A DNA stretch of 64,000 nucleotides. Origin: G963662605 sp963667005 (GTDB taxonomy: Bacteria > Bacteroidota > Ignavibacteria > Ignavibacteriales > Ignavibacteriaceae). The notes beneath the pieces are model-generated. The model was not told where the DNA came from, searched no databases, and saw nothing but the letters and a program-made list of their open reading frames with translations. The stretch covers positions 2,232,001 to 2,296,000 of the forward strand of contig OY762937.1 in the NCBI GenBank assembly GCA_963667005.1, read 5' to 3'. Every line of letters starts with the position of its first letter. Position 1 is the first letter of the stretch. Positions 45,082 to 53,605 of the stretch are shown here, piece by piece. Both the position numbers and the translations under genes were made by a program.

Positions 45082-46062
45082 ATGAAGAATATCATTTTTG
45101 TAACTATACTGTTTGCTCTATCCCTTACAGAACTGCATGCACAATTGTTTCCGGTTCTGGGTGGACAAAGAGCAGGAATTTCAACGGCCGAATTCCTCAA
45201 GATCGGTGTCGGCGGCAGGGCATCTGCTATGGGCGATGCATTCGTTGCTTTGAGTAATGATGCTTCCAGCTTATACTGGAACCCGGCCGGACTCGTACAA
45301 TTCGATAAGGATGAGGTACTGTTCTCACATAACAAGTGGGTCGTTGATATCAATCACGACTTCCTTGGTGCTGTGTACCATTTGGACGGATCCAACGCTT
45401 TTGGTCTTTCATTTACCTCACTGACCATGGAGGATATGCCCGTTACTACTGAGTTTCAGCCATTCGGAACAGGTGAGTACTTTACTTATAGTGACGTTGC
45501 AGTCGCGTTAACGTATTCACGGAAAATGACAAGTCAGTTTAGTTTTGGTGGAAGCATCAAATATATGGAAGAGACTCTCGATAAACTGAAAATGCGTGGC
45601 GTAATGATTGACCTTGGTACATACTACTGGACCGGGTTGGGTACTTCACGTTTCGCAGTCACGGTTTCAAATTTTGGTAATAACCTTGCACCTGATGGAA
45701 AAGTAGTGTTGGTTAGTAAACGTTCTACTTCTACATGGCAGTCGTTTTCGCCACCTACTATGTTTCGTATCGGTTTCGCTTTTGAACCGTATCAGGATGA
45801 GATGAATAGAGTGACCGCATCTGCTCAGCTTAACCACCCGAACGATAACAGTGAAAACTTATCAACCGGTGTTGAATACTGCTGGAATAATATGTTGTTT
45901 CTTCGCGGTGGCTATAAATTCAACATAGAGGAACAAAACTACTCATTTGGTGCCGGTTTTAATGCGCCTATTAGTTTTGCAAATGTTACCGTAGATTATA
46001 GTTTTTCAAATTTTGAAAAATTGGGGTCAGCTCAACGATTTTCTATATCATTAGGTTTATAA
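45082..46062 (+). CDS. PorV/PorQ family outer-membrane protein
   Basis: The 326-residue protein has a signal peptide (to about ELHAQ) and the PorV/PorQ signature: AEFLKIGVGGRASAMGDAFVALSNDASSLYWNPAGL (residues about 33-68, split here only for reading), followed by a FadL-like barrel with SYSRKMTSQFSFGGSIKYME-type strands and closing AQRFSISLGL. PorV shuttles T9SS cargo from the translocon to the PorU sortase; PorQ and other paralogs have related roles. Position two bases after the TonB receptor and upstream of a T9SS cargo gene suggests it serves that cargo or the receptor. Whether it is the main PorV of the cell cannot be decided here. Confidence 0.8.
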   Translation: MKNIIFVTILFALSLTELHAQLFPVLGGQRAGISTAEFLKIGVGGRASAMGDAFVALSNDASSLYWNPAGLVQFDKDEVLFSHNKWVVDINHDFLGAVYHLDGSNAFGLSFTSLTMEDMPVTTEFQPFGTGEYFTYSDVAVALTYSRKMTSQFSFGGSIKYMEETLDKLKMRGVMIDLGTYYWTGLGTSRFAVTVSNFGNNLAPDGKVVLVSKRSTSTWQSFSPPTMFRIGFAFEPYQDEMNRVTASAQLNHPNDNSENLSTGVEYCWNNMLFLRGGYKFNIEEQNYSFGAGFNAPISFANVTVDYSFSNFEKLGSAQRFSISLGL

Positions 46063-46068
46063 AACGCA

Positions 46069-47109
46069 ATGAAAAAACTTTTATTATTATTACCCCTCGT
46101 AGTTTTGTTTTTAACCGGCTGTCAACCGGATAAATTGGATTTAACCGAGTTTAAAACCTCAGCATCGCCTAATACGGGCGATACTCTCTACATCCGTTTA
46201 GGCGGAGCATGGGGAGGTTTTAACAATCCTAGTGCATTACTCATTGGTCACGAACCTTTTATTTATGTTTGTGATAAAGATAACGATCGCATTGTTATGC
46301 TGAATACTGCCGGGACTGTCTTAGGCTCTTTAAAAGTCAAACAACCGGTCGCTATTGCACAGGATTATAGAGACAATCTGATTGTATGCGCGGCATTTGA
46401 CACTACGATTTCTGGTTCGACAGTAACTTACAGTGCTGTTTATAAAATCAATTTGTATGAAGCAAATCATGTTATTGCGAATGCGAAACTGACCAGAATT
46501 TTGCCTGTTAAACCAGCAGATTTTGTAGCAACCAGAAAATATACGGCTGTGGCAGCATTTTTTGATAACTCATACTATGTAGCCCGGTTTGGTCCGAACA
46601 ATTCAAGTATTTACGATCCGGATAATTCAATATTGAAGTTTTCTGGCGATACATTAACAGGAAAAGTTAGTGGACTTGACCCGTTGAGCACTGGCTTGAA
46701 AACTGCCAATGGAATAAATTGTATTACACCTTTTTCAAAGCAGACCTACGATTTTATTACCACTTACAGTTCCAGTGTTAGTTTTAAGGCAATCTGGTAT
46801 GCAATCGATCTTCAAGGTGATTATTACTCGAAATTTTCTCCCGGGGATGGCTCGGATTTTATTAAACCGGATAGGTTTAAGAACGCAACTGGCTCATGCT
46901 TAGATGCTTATGGTAATATCTACATTGCCGATGCCGGAAAAGATAGTGTTTATAAGTTCAATTCTTCCGGTTATGAAATGCAATCCTTCGGCGGGTCATC
47001 GTTCTTCAAGAAGCCTGTCGCTGTAGCACATTTTGACAAGATTCTGTATGTGCTTGATGCGGATAAAAATGAAATAATTCGATTCATCTTATCGACGGAC
47101 ACTAAATGA
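46069..47109 (+). CDS. NHL/beta-propeller-like lipoprotein
   Basis: The 346-residue product has a canonical lipobox (LTGC, Cys18). The body shows NHL-type blade motifs: FNNPSALLIGHEPFIYVCDK, DNDRIVMLNTAG, and near the C-terminus LDAYGNIYIADAGKDSVYKF and KKPVAVAHFDKILYVLDADK, consistent with a six-bladed propeller of about 310 residues. Such domains bind proteins, sugars or RNA (NHL propellers of eukaryotic TRIM proteins bind RNA), so it may be the ligand-binding partner of the TonB receptor two genes upstream. Its stop overlaps the next start (ATGA, 47106-47109). Confidence 0.75.
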   Translation: MKKLLLLLPLVVLFLTGCQPDKLDLTEFKTSASPNTGDTLYIRLGGAWGGFNNPSALLIGHEPFIYVCDKDNDRIVMLNTAGTVLGSLKVKQPVAIAQDYRDNLIVCAAFDTTISGSTVTYSAVYKINLYEANHVIANAKLTRILPVKPADFVATRKYTAVAAFFDNSYYVARFGPNNSSIYDPDNSILKFSGDTLTGKVSGLDPLSTGLKTANGINCITPFSKQTYDFITTYSSSVSFKAIWYAIDLQGDYYSKFSPGDGSDFIKPDRFKNATGSCLDAYGNIYIADAGKDSVYKFNSSGYEMQSFGGSSFFKKPVAVAHFDKILYVLDADKNEIIRFILSTDTK

Positions 47110-49478
47110 GAAAAATATTTAGCCTGATAGTATTATTGAACATTCTAACATTTGCACAAAAAGACACAGTTATTTCTGCATTACACACTAACAACTCGGC
47201 TGGTGTGCCTACAGATACGGCAACTTTGTATAGAGTTAGAGGAGTTGTAACAGCAACTAATCAACTAGGTAATAATGCTACTTACGGCCCTGGTGCAATC
47301 CAAGATGAAACTGCCGGCATAACGGTTTATGGAAATTCTTTTGCTTCGGGTTCATCGCTGGCTATTGGTGATACCGTGTTGGTTACTTCACGTTTGGCGT
47401 TTTATAACGGACTTACCCAGCTTGATATGCGGAAAATAGCTGCCTCATCAACCGTCAAAAAAATAGCATCAGGGAAGGCTCCAGAACCGCAAGTTGTCAC
47501 TATCTATCAGATACAAAATCAGCAGTGGGCCGGATATGAAGAATTTGAAAGCCGGTTGGTTAGAATCAATAATGTTACCTTTTCTTCTACAGGTACATTC
47601 GCTTCAGGAACATCTGGAAAAACTTACTCGATTACCGATGGTACGAATTCCCTCGATTTCCGCTTGACATCTAATGCCGGAACTTCAATTAACAACCTTA
47701 CAATACCTACAGGTAAATGTGACGTTATTGGTATTATAAGTCAATACAAAACTTCTACTCCCTGGAATTCAGGCTATCAATTGATGCCTCGTATGATCAG
47801 TGATATTGTGACCGATGCAACTCCACTGGTGTACAATAATCTTGTTGTCAATAACATTAAGACAGATGCATTTACTGTGAATTTCCAAACAGTAAGAGCA
47901 GGGAATACTCAAATTAAATATGGCTTGACATCCGCGTTGGAATTGGACTCTGTGGTAATTGCCGGTGATACGACCAATCATATTGCTACCATCTCCGGTT
48001 TACAGCCGAATACATTATACTATTTTAAGGCTGTCTCAACGAATGCGGCAGGAACTAGCGAAAGTGCTATCCAGCAGGTAACAACTGCTTCCGGAAGTAC
48101 AAAAACCGGTGCAATTAATGTTTACTTCAATATGCCTATTGATACAAGTGTCGCTTTGGCCGGAAATGCAGCTAAAGGCAGCGTTTCTTTTGAAGATAAA
48201 CTTGTCGCCAGAGTAAACAATGCTGTGTACTCAATTGATATGGCAGTTTACAGCATGAACGGTTTAAGCAATCTTACTTCCGCTTTATTGAACGCGAAAA
48301 ACAGAGGCGTTAAACTCCGTTTGGTTTACGACAGCCGTGATGGTAGTTCTACACAGGCAAATGTGCAGACACTCCTGAATGCTGGTGTCTTGATGAGCCA
48401 ACGGCCGGCATCAATCTCCGGTATTATGCACAATAAATTCTTTGTTTTCGATGCACGCGATACCGTTGCGGACAATGATTGGGTCTGGACCGGTTCCTGG
48501 AATCCGAACAGTGCTGAAGCAGGATTCAAAAATAATGCTCTCGAAATTAACGACCCTACACTCGCTTCTGCTTATACAAAAGAATTTGAGGAAATGTGGG
48601 GGTCCACTACTGATACACCAAATCCATCAGTTGCAAAATTCTCCTATAATAAAACCAACAATACCGCACACTCATTTACTATCGGCGGTAAATCTGTGAG
48701 ATTGTATTTCAGCCCATCTGATGGAGTGACCTCACAAATTTCTTCTACCATCGCTACTGCTCAAACCAGTATCTATTTTGCAGTTATGTCATTTACAAAA
48801 AATGATTTAGGTCAGGCAATATATTATCGCTACAGTGCCGGCGTCAGAGATATTAAAGGTGTTATCAATAATATTAATGATACAGGTAGTGAATACACCT
48901 ACTTACAAAATTACGGCAGTGTTGTAGCAGATGCAGGTTCAACAAATTCATCTGTTACGTTGCATGATAAATACGCTTTAATTGACTGCTATACGGCTAA
49001 TAGCGATCCTACAGTTATTACCGGTTCTCATAACTGGTCGGCAGCAGCTGAAACAAACAATGATGAGAATACTCTTATCATTACGGATTATAAAATAGCC
49101 AATCAGTATATGCAGGATTTCAAAAAGCGTTATAACGATGCCGGTGGTACGGGTACATTTGTTATTCCGACTGATGTAAAAGATGGTAAAAGTCTGGTTA
49201 AAGAGTATGATGCTCATTTATATCAGAACTATCCGAATCCGTTCAACCCTGTAACAACGATACGTTTCGAGACGACACACTCACAGAATGTGAAAATCGA
49301 AGTCTATAATGCATTGGGACAGAAAGTTGCAACTGTATTTGACCGGAATGTTAATCCGGGAATCTACGCAGTGGATTTCAACTCTGCATCACTCGGCAAT
49401 GTATCAAGCGGTATCTATTACTACCGTCTTACAGCCGGTACCTACAGTGATGTAAAGAAAATGATTTTAATGAAGTAA
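47106..49478 (+). CDS. T9SS-secreted phospholipase D/nuclease-like protein with OB folds and FN3
   Basis: The 790 residues comprise a short signal peptide (to about TFAQ), two OB-fold-like domains (about 30-125 and 130-235; LYRVRGVVTATNQLG, KCDVIGIISQYK), a fibronectin type III domain (about 240-330), and a PLD-like pair with both HKD motifs intact: H442-x-K444-x4-D449 (MHNKFFVFD) and H620-x-K622-x4-D627 (LHDKYALID), each followed by the expected Gly-Ser-x-Asn segment (TGSWNPNS, TGSHNWS). Residues about 705-790 are a T9SS sorting domain (YQNYPNPFNPVTTIRF ... VKKMILMK). It probably cleaves phosphodiester bonds at the cell surface; the OB folds favour nucleic acid over lipid. Last gene of the operon. 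Confidence 0.85.
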   Translation: MRKIFSLIVLLNILTFAQKDTVISALHTNNSAGVPTDTATLYRVRGVVTATNQLGNNATYGPGAIQDETAGITVYGNSFASGSSLAIGDTVLVTSRLAFYNGLTQLDMRKIAASSTVKKIASGKAPEPQVVTIYQIQNQQWAGYEEFESRLVRINNVTFSSTGTFASGTSGKTYSITDGTNSLDFRLTSNAGTSINNLTIPTGKCDVIGIISQYKTSTPWNSGYQLMPRMISDIVTDATPLVYNNLVVNNIKTDAFTVNFQTVRAGNTQIKYGLTSALELDSVVIAGDTTNHIATISGLQPNTLYYFKAVSTNAAGTSESAIQQVTTASGSTKTGAINVYFNMPIDTSVALAGNAAKGSVSFEDKLVARVNNAVYSIDMAVYSMNGLSNLTSALLNAKNRGVKLRLVYDSRDGSSTQANVQTLLNAGVLMSQRPASISGIMHNKFFVFDARDTVADNDWVWTGSWNPNSAEAGFKNNALEINDPTLASAYTKEFEEMWGSTTDTPNPSVAKFSYNKTNNTAHSFTIGGKSVRLYFSPSDGVTSQISSTIATAQTSIYFAVMSFTKNDLGQAIYYRYSAGVRDIKGVINNINDTGSEYTYLQNYGSVVADAGSTNSSVTLHDKYALIDCYTANSDPTVITGSHNWSAAAETNNDENTLIITDYKIANQYMQDFKKRYNDAGGTGTFVIPTDVKDGKSLVKEYDAHLYQNYPNPFNPVTTIRFETTHSQNVKIEVYNALGQKVATVFDRNVNPGIYAVDFNSASLGNVSSGIYYYRLTAGTYSDVKKMILMK

Positions 49479-49483
49479 AAGTC

Positions 49484-49515
49484 AGGGCATGTGCAAACAT
49501 GCCCTTGCTAATTTT
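49484..49515 (+). terminator. probable terminator of the TonB/PorV/HKD operon
   Basis: AGGGCATGT, loop GCAA, ACATGCCCT (49484-49505), followed by a weak T-rich tract. The hairpin starts 6 bases after the stop codon of the HKD protein gene. Confidence 0.6.
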
Positions 49516-49547
49516 ACTGAAATACTCTATTTTTACATATTGTTTTT

Positions 49548-49620
<73 letters not shown>

Positions 49621-49621
49621 C

Positions 49622-49649
49622 AAAGGACGTCGAAAGACGTCCTTTTTTT
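49622..49649 (+). terminator. intrinsic terminator of tRNA-Ala
   Basis: AAAGGACGTC, tetraloop GAAA, GACGTCCTTT and a T-run. Perfect 10-base stem directly after the tRNA. Confidence 0.9.
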
Positions 49650-49711
49650 ATGCCTGAAAGTACAGAGCAGAAAAAATGATTAGTTAAATATGCATCAGAT
49701 GTAACTGAACA

Positions 49712-49808
49712 AGCTGGGAGAGCGTCCCGATCCGCCGCGGCGGACAAGTACCTCGGGAAGGTCAGCGGTTCTCCCAAAGGGATCCGGTGGATATCCCGCT
49801 TAGCTCCA
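49712..49808 (+). pseudogene. broken tRNA-Ala copy interrupted by two palindromic insertions
   Basis: This stretch repeats parts of the intact tRNA-Ala about 150 bases upstream: AGCTGGGAGAGCG (49712-49724; D arm), AGGTCAGCGGTT (around 49759-49770) and CCCGCTTAGCTCCA (49795-49808; T arm and acceptor). The 5' acceptor strand is lost. The anticodon arm is replaced by a 34-base GC-rich palindromic unit (49725-49758), and a second hairpin-forming piece (about 49771-49794) sits in the T arm. The downstream terminator is also duplicated. The copy cannot form a tRNA and has no anticodon. Confidence 0.85.
49725..49758. repeat. GC-rich palindromic insertion in the anticodon-arm position
   Basis: TCCCGA (49725-49730) pairs with TCGGGA (49753-49758), enclosing the perfect palindrome TCCGCCGCGGCGGA (49731-49744). 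The GC content is far above that of the surroundings, which suggests a mobile or dispersed palindromic element. Confidence 0.7.
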
Positions 49809-49809
49809 T

Positions 49810-49839
49810 AAAGGATGTCGAAAGACGTCTTTTTTTTGT
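49810..49839 (+). terminator. duplicated terminator after the tRNA-Ala copy
   Basis: AAAGGATGTC, GAAA, GACGTCTTTT plus T-run: a diverged copy of the terminator at 49622-49649, with one or two G-U pairs in the stem. Confidence 0.8.
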
Positions 49840-49998
49840 TGCGACCACTTGATACCACCCCAATTATAATCTGCTGCCTCAATCAGAAATGCTTATCAAA
49901 CTTTTTGTTATTATTTTATCGAATTATTTGGATGCCGTCGATAATTTTACAAAATTTAAAATCACTTTAAAAGAATACTGTACACCTAAAATCATTAC

Positions 49999-52224
49999 AT
50001 GAAGAACCTCTTACACGAAATTCACAAGAAAATATCTCCAATTCTCAGCTTTCGGCTCTCCCTAAAAAACTTGTCATGGATTGTCTTCGGATTTACACTC
50101 ATTCTGCTTATCCTTCCTCTGACCAAGTACTTCAGTTTTGAGTTCAGTGCTGCTGAAGGGCTGTTCCTATCATTCACCGGGGGACTGCTTTTTATATTGT
50201 TGAACCGGGGTGGTACGAAAGTACACTTCCCAAAATTTGTTCTTAAGTATCTTCTGATCTTCCTCATCCCGTTTGTGATGCAAGCGATTAAGATCTTATT
50301 TGCCGGGTATTCATGTTTTTGGCATGGGACAAGATTCTACTTTGTAATAACCTTACCATCGGTAATTATAGGTATTGGAATTGCTGCTTTTGCTTTGATC
50401 AGCAGTAAGAAACACAGCTTGGCACTTTTCATTGTCTATTATATACTAATAGCGCTTATGCCGTTGTGGATACTGTATTACTATCAACAGTTGTATTTTT
50501 ATAATCCTTTAATTGGGATATTCCCCGGTACCGTATATGATGAACTGATCCACATTACACCCTTATTGCTCATACATCAGATTGCCTGTATCTGTATTGC
50601 TGTTTTGCTCATGTTTCTTGCGCAAAAGAATGCCGGCAGACAGACTCGCATCCGCAAATTTGTCGTGCTTTTTTTGACCGGAATAGCAATCTGGTATCTT
50701 TCCCCAATTTCTCCATTCGTTACTCCTCGTGACCACATTGAAAAAGAGCTTAAAGGGCGCATAAGGACGGAGCACTTTTTAATCTACTTCAGGGAGGGGA
50801 GTCTCAGTAGAGATGCTGCCAAAGACTTTGCTCTGCTGCACGAGGTTTATTTTGATCAGCTTCGGCAGTTCTATCAGACTGAACCGAAAACTCAAATACG
50901 TTCCTATATTTTCCACTCTCCTGAGGAAAAATCGCGCTTACTGGGAACTGCCGCGGCGGATTTTGCGAAGCCGTGGAAGAATGAAATTTATATTACCGAT
51001 GAATCGTTAGCAAACACACTCAAGCATGAGCTTGCACACGTATTCACCTCCTCTTTCGGATATTCTCCATATAAACTTTCGCATGGATTTGATCCTGCCA
51101 TGCTTGAGGGTGCGGCAACTGCCTCATCGCCGGTTTATGACGATTTCCCATTAAACTATATGGCGTTTCAGGCATTGAGCGCAGATACAAATTTATCGGT
51201 TTCATCACTCTTCGGTGGATTGAGTTTTTTTGGAGGCGTTTCCTCAACATCATATTGCATTTCAGGCTCGTTTTGCCGGTATTTAATAAACACCTACGGA
51301 ATATTGAATTTCCGGAATGCCTATAAGAATGGATTTTCTAAAGAAATATACGGCAAATCACTCAGTGAACTAGGGAAAGAGTATAAAGCCAGCTTGTTTG
51401 CTCAAGGATTCGTTTATAATAAGGATCTGGCTGATTACTACTTTCGGGGGCAGGGCTTGCTCCAAAAGACCTCGCCACATTATGCTGCTGAACTGAGGTG
51501 GGAATCAATGCTGCTCATGAAAGACGGCAGATATGTGGATGCTTTGAATAAACTGCAAGATACACACAGAAGTCTTTTACAAGCTTCACTCTTAAAGGTT
51601 CAAATTTTAGAGAAATTACATCGCTTCGACGAGGCAATTTATATTTTAAGGGAAGCTCGTGAAGCTTGTGGTAAATCGGGAGCATGCAAAGATATCGAAT
51701 TAGCACTTGCAAATTGCTATTTTATGAAAGGTGATCTTGAGAAAGCCGGGAGCATGTATAAAGAATTGTGGGAGCACGCACATAGACCCTTTTTTAAGTC
51801 AATTTGTGCGGCCAGAGTAGTAGCAGTACAGAATCGGGAGCACGCCGAGGATGTTTTTAGTGATGACGATCTTGTCAAGTTTCGTCTGTATTCAAATCTT
51901 TTAACTAAGTCAGGCAACTCTTCCATAATTCCGGTTGTTTTAATTCTATCTGGCGCCATAGATGCCCCTTATGCGGCCACCAGGGAAACGATACAAAAGT
52001 GGTTTGCTCATCAGAAAACAGTGGAAGAGTACAATGTACTTTGGTTATTGAGGTTTGCATTAAATCACGGCGATATTGAATTTGCCCGAGACATTTTATA
52101 TAAAAATGATTCGAAAAACATTATTTTTTCTCCAGCGATTTCCGAAGAACGGAAAAAAATGCGTACTATTGAATTAATCCTCGGAAGAGGGTTTACTTAT
52201 AATATTTGGAATGATCATGAGTGA
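49999..52224 (+). CDS. membrane-anchored gluzincin-type metalloprotease with TPR-like tail
   Basis: The 741 residues have about seven or eight transmembrane segments in residues 25-245, then an extracytoplasmic domain with the zinc motif HELAH (His343, Glu344, His347) and a downstream Glu370 in AMLEGAA, the gluzincin arrangement (peptidase MA-like). From about residue 485, helical repeats resembling TPRs follow (ALNKLQDTHRSLLQASLLKV, CYFMKGDLEKAGSMYKELW). The substrate is unknown. No close named family is recognised; the mix of polytopic N-terminus, HExxH domain and repeats is seen in uncharacterised Ignavibacteria/Chlorobi-type proteins, from memory. It overlaps the next gene by 14 bases (or 8 if that gene starts at 52217). 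Confidence 0.7.
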   Translation: MKNLLHEIHKKISPILSFRLSLKNLSWIVFGFTLILLILPLTKYFSFEFSAAEGLFLSFTGGLLFILLNRGGTKVHFPKFVLKYLLIFLIPFVMQAIKILFAGYSCFWHGTRFYFVITLPSVIIGIGIAAFALISSKKHSLALFIVYYILIALMPLWILYYYQQLYFYNPLIGIFPGTVYDELIHITPLLLIHQIACICIAVLLMFLAQKNAGRQTRIRKFVVLFLTGIAIWYLSPISPFVTPRDHIEKELKGRIRTEHFLIYFREGSLSRDAAKDFALLHEVYFDQLRQFYQTEPKTQIRSYIFHSPEEKSRLLGTAAADFAKPWKNEIYITDESLANTLKHELAHVFTSSFGYSPYKLSHGFDPAMLEGAATASSPVYDDFPLNYMAFQALSADTNLSVSSLFGGLSFFGGVSSTSYCISGSFCRYLINTYGILNFRNAYKNGFSKEIYGKSLSELGKEYKASLFAQGFVYNKDLADYYFRGQGLLQKTSPHYAAELRWESMLLMKDGRYVDALNKLQDTHRSLLQASLLKVQILEKLHRFDEAIYILREAREACGKSGACKDIELALANCYFMKGDLEKAGSMYKELWEHAHRPFFKSICAARVVAVQNREHAEDVFSDDDLVKFRLYSNLLTKSGNSSIIPVVLILSGAIDAPYAATRETIQKWFAHQKTVEEYNVLWLLRFALNHGDIEFARDILYKNDSKNIIFSPAISEERKKMRTIELILGRGFTYNIWNDHE

Positions 52225-53605
52225 GCTGAAACGGAAACAGAACCTGAAAAGTGAAATTCTCAGGGATGAAATATTGAAGAGTATTTCGGAAATTTCCGGC
52301 ACAACGTTCTATGCCAGTGGTACAACGGTTCTTGATCTTTTGTCAAAACAGCCTATTGAGGGGTATTTCTTGCATTTTTGCGGTGATAAAAAAGCATTTA
52401 TCCGTTTTATTGAGGACACTCCCTCCGGAAAAAAATTTGAACTGATATCGTATTCAGAATCCGTGCAAACCTGGACTTTTTCTTTGGGACGTAAGAATGT
52501 TTTAGTATCATTTTATAACTCAGCGCGACAATTGAATGAGGGGCTGAAGCGTTCCTCCCAGACTATTGGTATTCCTGTCTTATCAATGTATGTCTCATTG
52601 CAACAAAAGAGTCTTGGTAGAGTATACGATCCGTTTGAGGGTTATGAAGATTATAGCGGCAATGCTTTACGCATCGGGGATAGATTCAGCGAGGCATTCT
52701 GGAGCCATCCTTCATTCTTGCTCAGCATTTGTTACTATGCGGCGAAGTATAGTTTTATTCCCGATACAAGTGCTCTGGAATTAATGAAACGACATACAGA
52801 AGAAATGGACGTTCCGGCAGCCGAAGGATCAGCTATCTTTTTTAAAATATTAGGTACTCCTCAGCCTTCAATCGGTTTGAAAATGCTTCATGAATCAGGT
52901 TTGTTAAGTAAATTTTTTCCGGAAGCCTCGAACATGGCAGGTGTTGAGCCGGTGGGCGGGTATCAACATAAAGATGTTTTTTATCATACATGCGAAGTAG
53001 TTGATAACATAAGCCGGACAACAGATAATGTTTGGCTCCGGTTCGCAGCATTCGTTCACGATATTGCCAAACCTCATACCAAACGATTTATTGAGGGTAC
53101 GGGCTGGACATTTCACGGGCACGAAGAAAAAGGTGCTCGGTTGATGAAGGGAATGTTTTTCCGTTTGGGGCTTGATCGAGAAAAGCTTCCGTACGTGCAA
53201 AAAATGATCAGGCTTCATTTGCGGCCTTCAGCTTTAGTCGGTGAGGAAATAACCGACTCAGCTGTTCGGCGTTTGATAACTGAGGCAGGCGAACACCTTG
53301 AAGATCTGCTGAAGCTATGCCGTGCAGACATTACGAGCAAAAACCCCGGCAAGGTAAACCGTGTCAGGAAAAATTATGATGTCGTGGAAGCTAAAATCCT
53401 TGCTGTTAATGAAAAGGATGAGTTGGCCGCATTCCAATCTCCGGTAAGAGGTGAGGAGATCATGCAAATTTGTGGTCTCAAACCCTCGCGAAAAGTGGGA
53501 GAAATAAAATCAGCCATTGAAGGGGCAATTTTGAATGGTGAGATTGAAAATACGTATGAGTCGGCTTTGCAGTATCTTTTGAAAATAAAAGATTCATTTA
53601 ATTAG
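52211..53605 (+). CDS. CCA tRNA nucleotidyltransferase-like protein with degenerate catalytic head and intact HD domain
   Basis: The 464 residues follow the layout of class II CCA-adding/poly(A) polymerase-type enzymes with an HD domain. The neck is recognisable (YDPFEGYEDYSGNALRIGD, like DPF.G..DL....LR..G), and the HD domain (about 255-380) has H-T-C, FVHDIAKP and HGHEEKGA. But the head lacks the G-G-x-V-R-D loop and the D-x-D metal site: where they should be is FYASGTTVLDLLSK, and the usual DPLR-x-LR is HPSFLLSICYYAAK. It therefore probably does not add nucleotides and may work only as an HD phosphohydrolase or RNA-binding protein. Start 52211 or 52217 (both ATG). Confidence 0.7.
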   Translation: MIMSELKRKQNLKSEILRDEILKSISEISGTTFYASGTTVLDLLSKQPIEGYFLHFCGDKKAFIRFIEDTPSGKKFELISYSESVQTWTFSLGRKNVLVSFYNSARQLNEGLKRSSQTIGIPVLSMYVSLQQKSLGRVYDPFEGYEDYSGNALRIGDRFSEAFWSHPSFLLSICYYAAKYSFIPDTSALELMKRHTEEMDVPAAEGSAIFFKILGTPQPSIGLKMLHESGLLSKFFPEASNMAGVEPVGGYQHKDVFYHTCEVVDNISRTTDNVWLRFAAFVHDIAKPHTKRFIEGTGWTFHGHEEKGARLMKGMFFRLGLDREKLPYVQKMIRLHLRPSALVGEEITDSAVRRLITEAGEHLEDLLKLCRADITSKNPGKVNRVRKNYDVVEAKILAVNEKDELAAFQSPVRGEEIMQICGLKPSRKVGEIKSAIEGAILNGEIENTYESALQYLLKIKDSFN

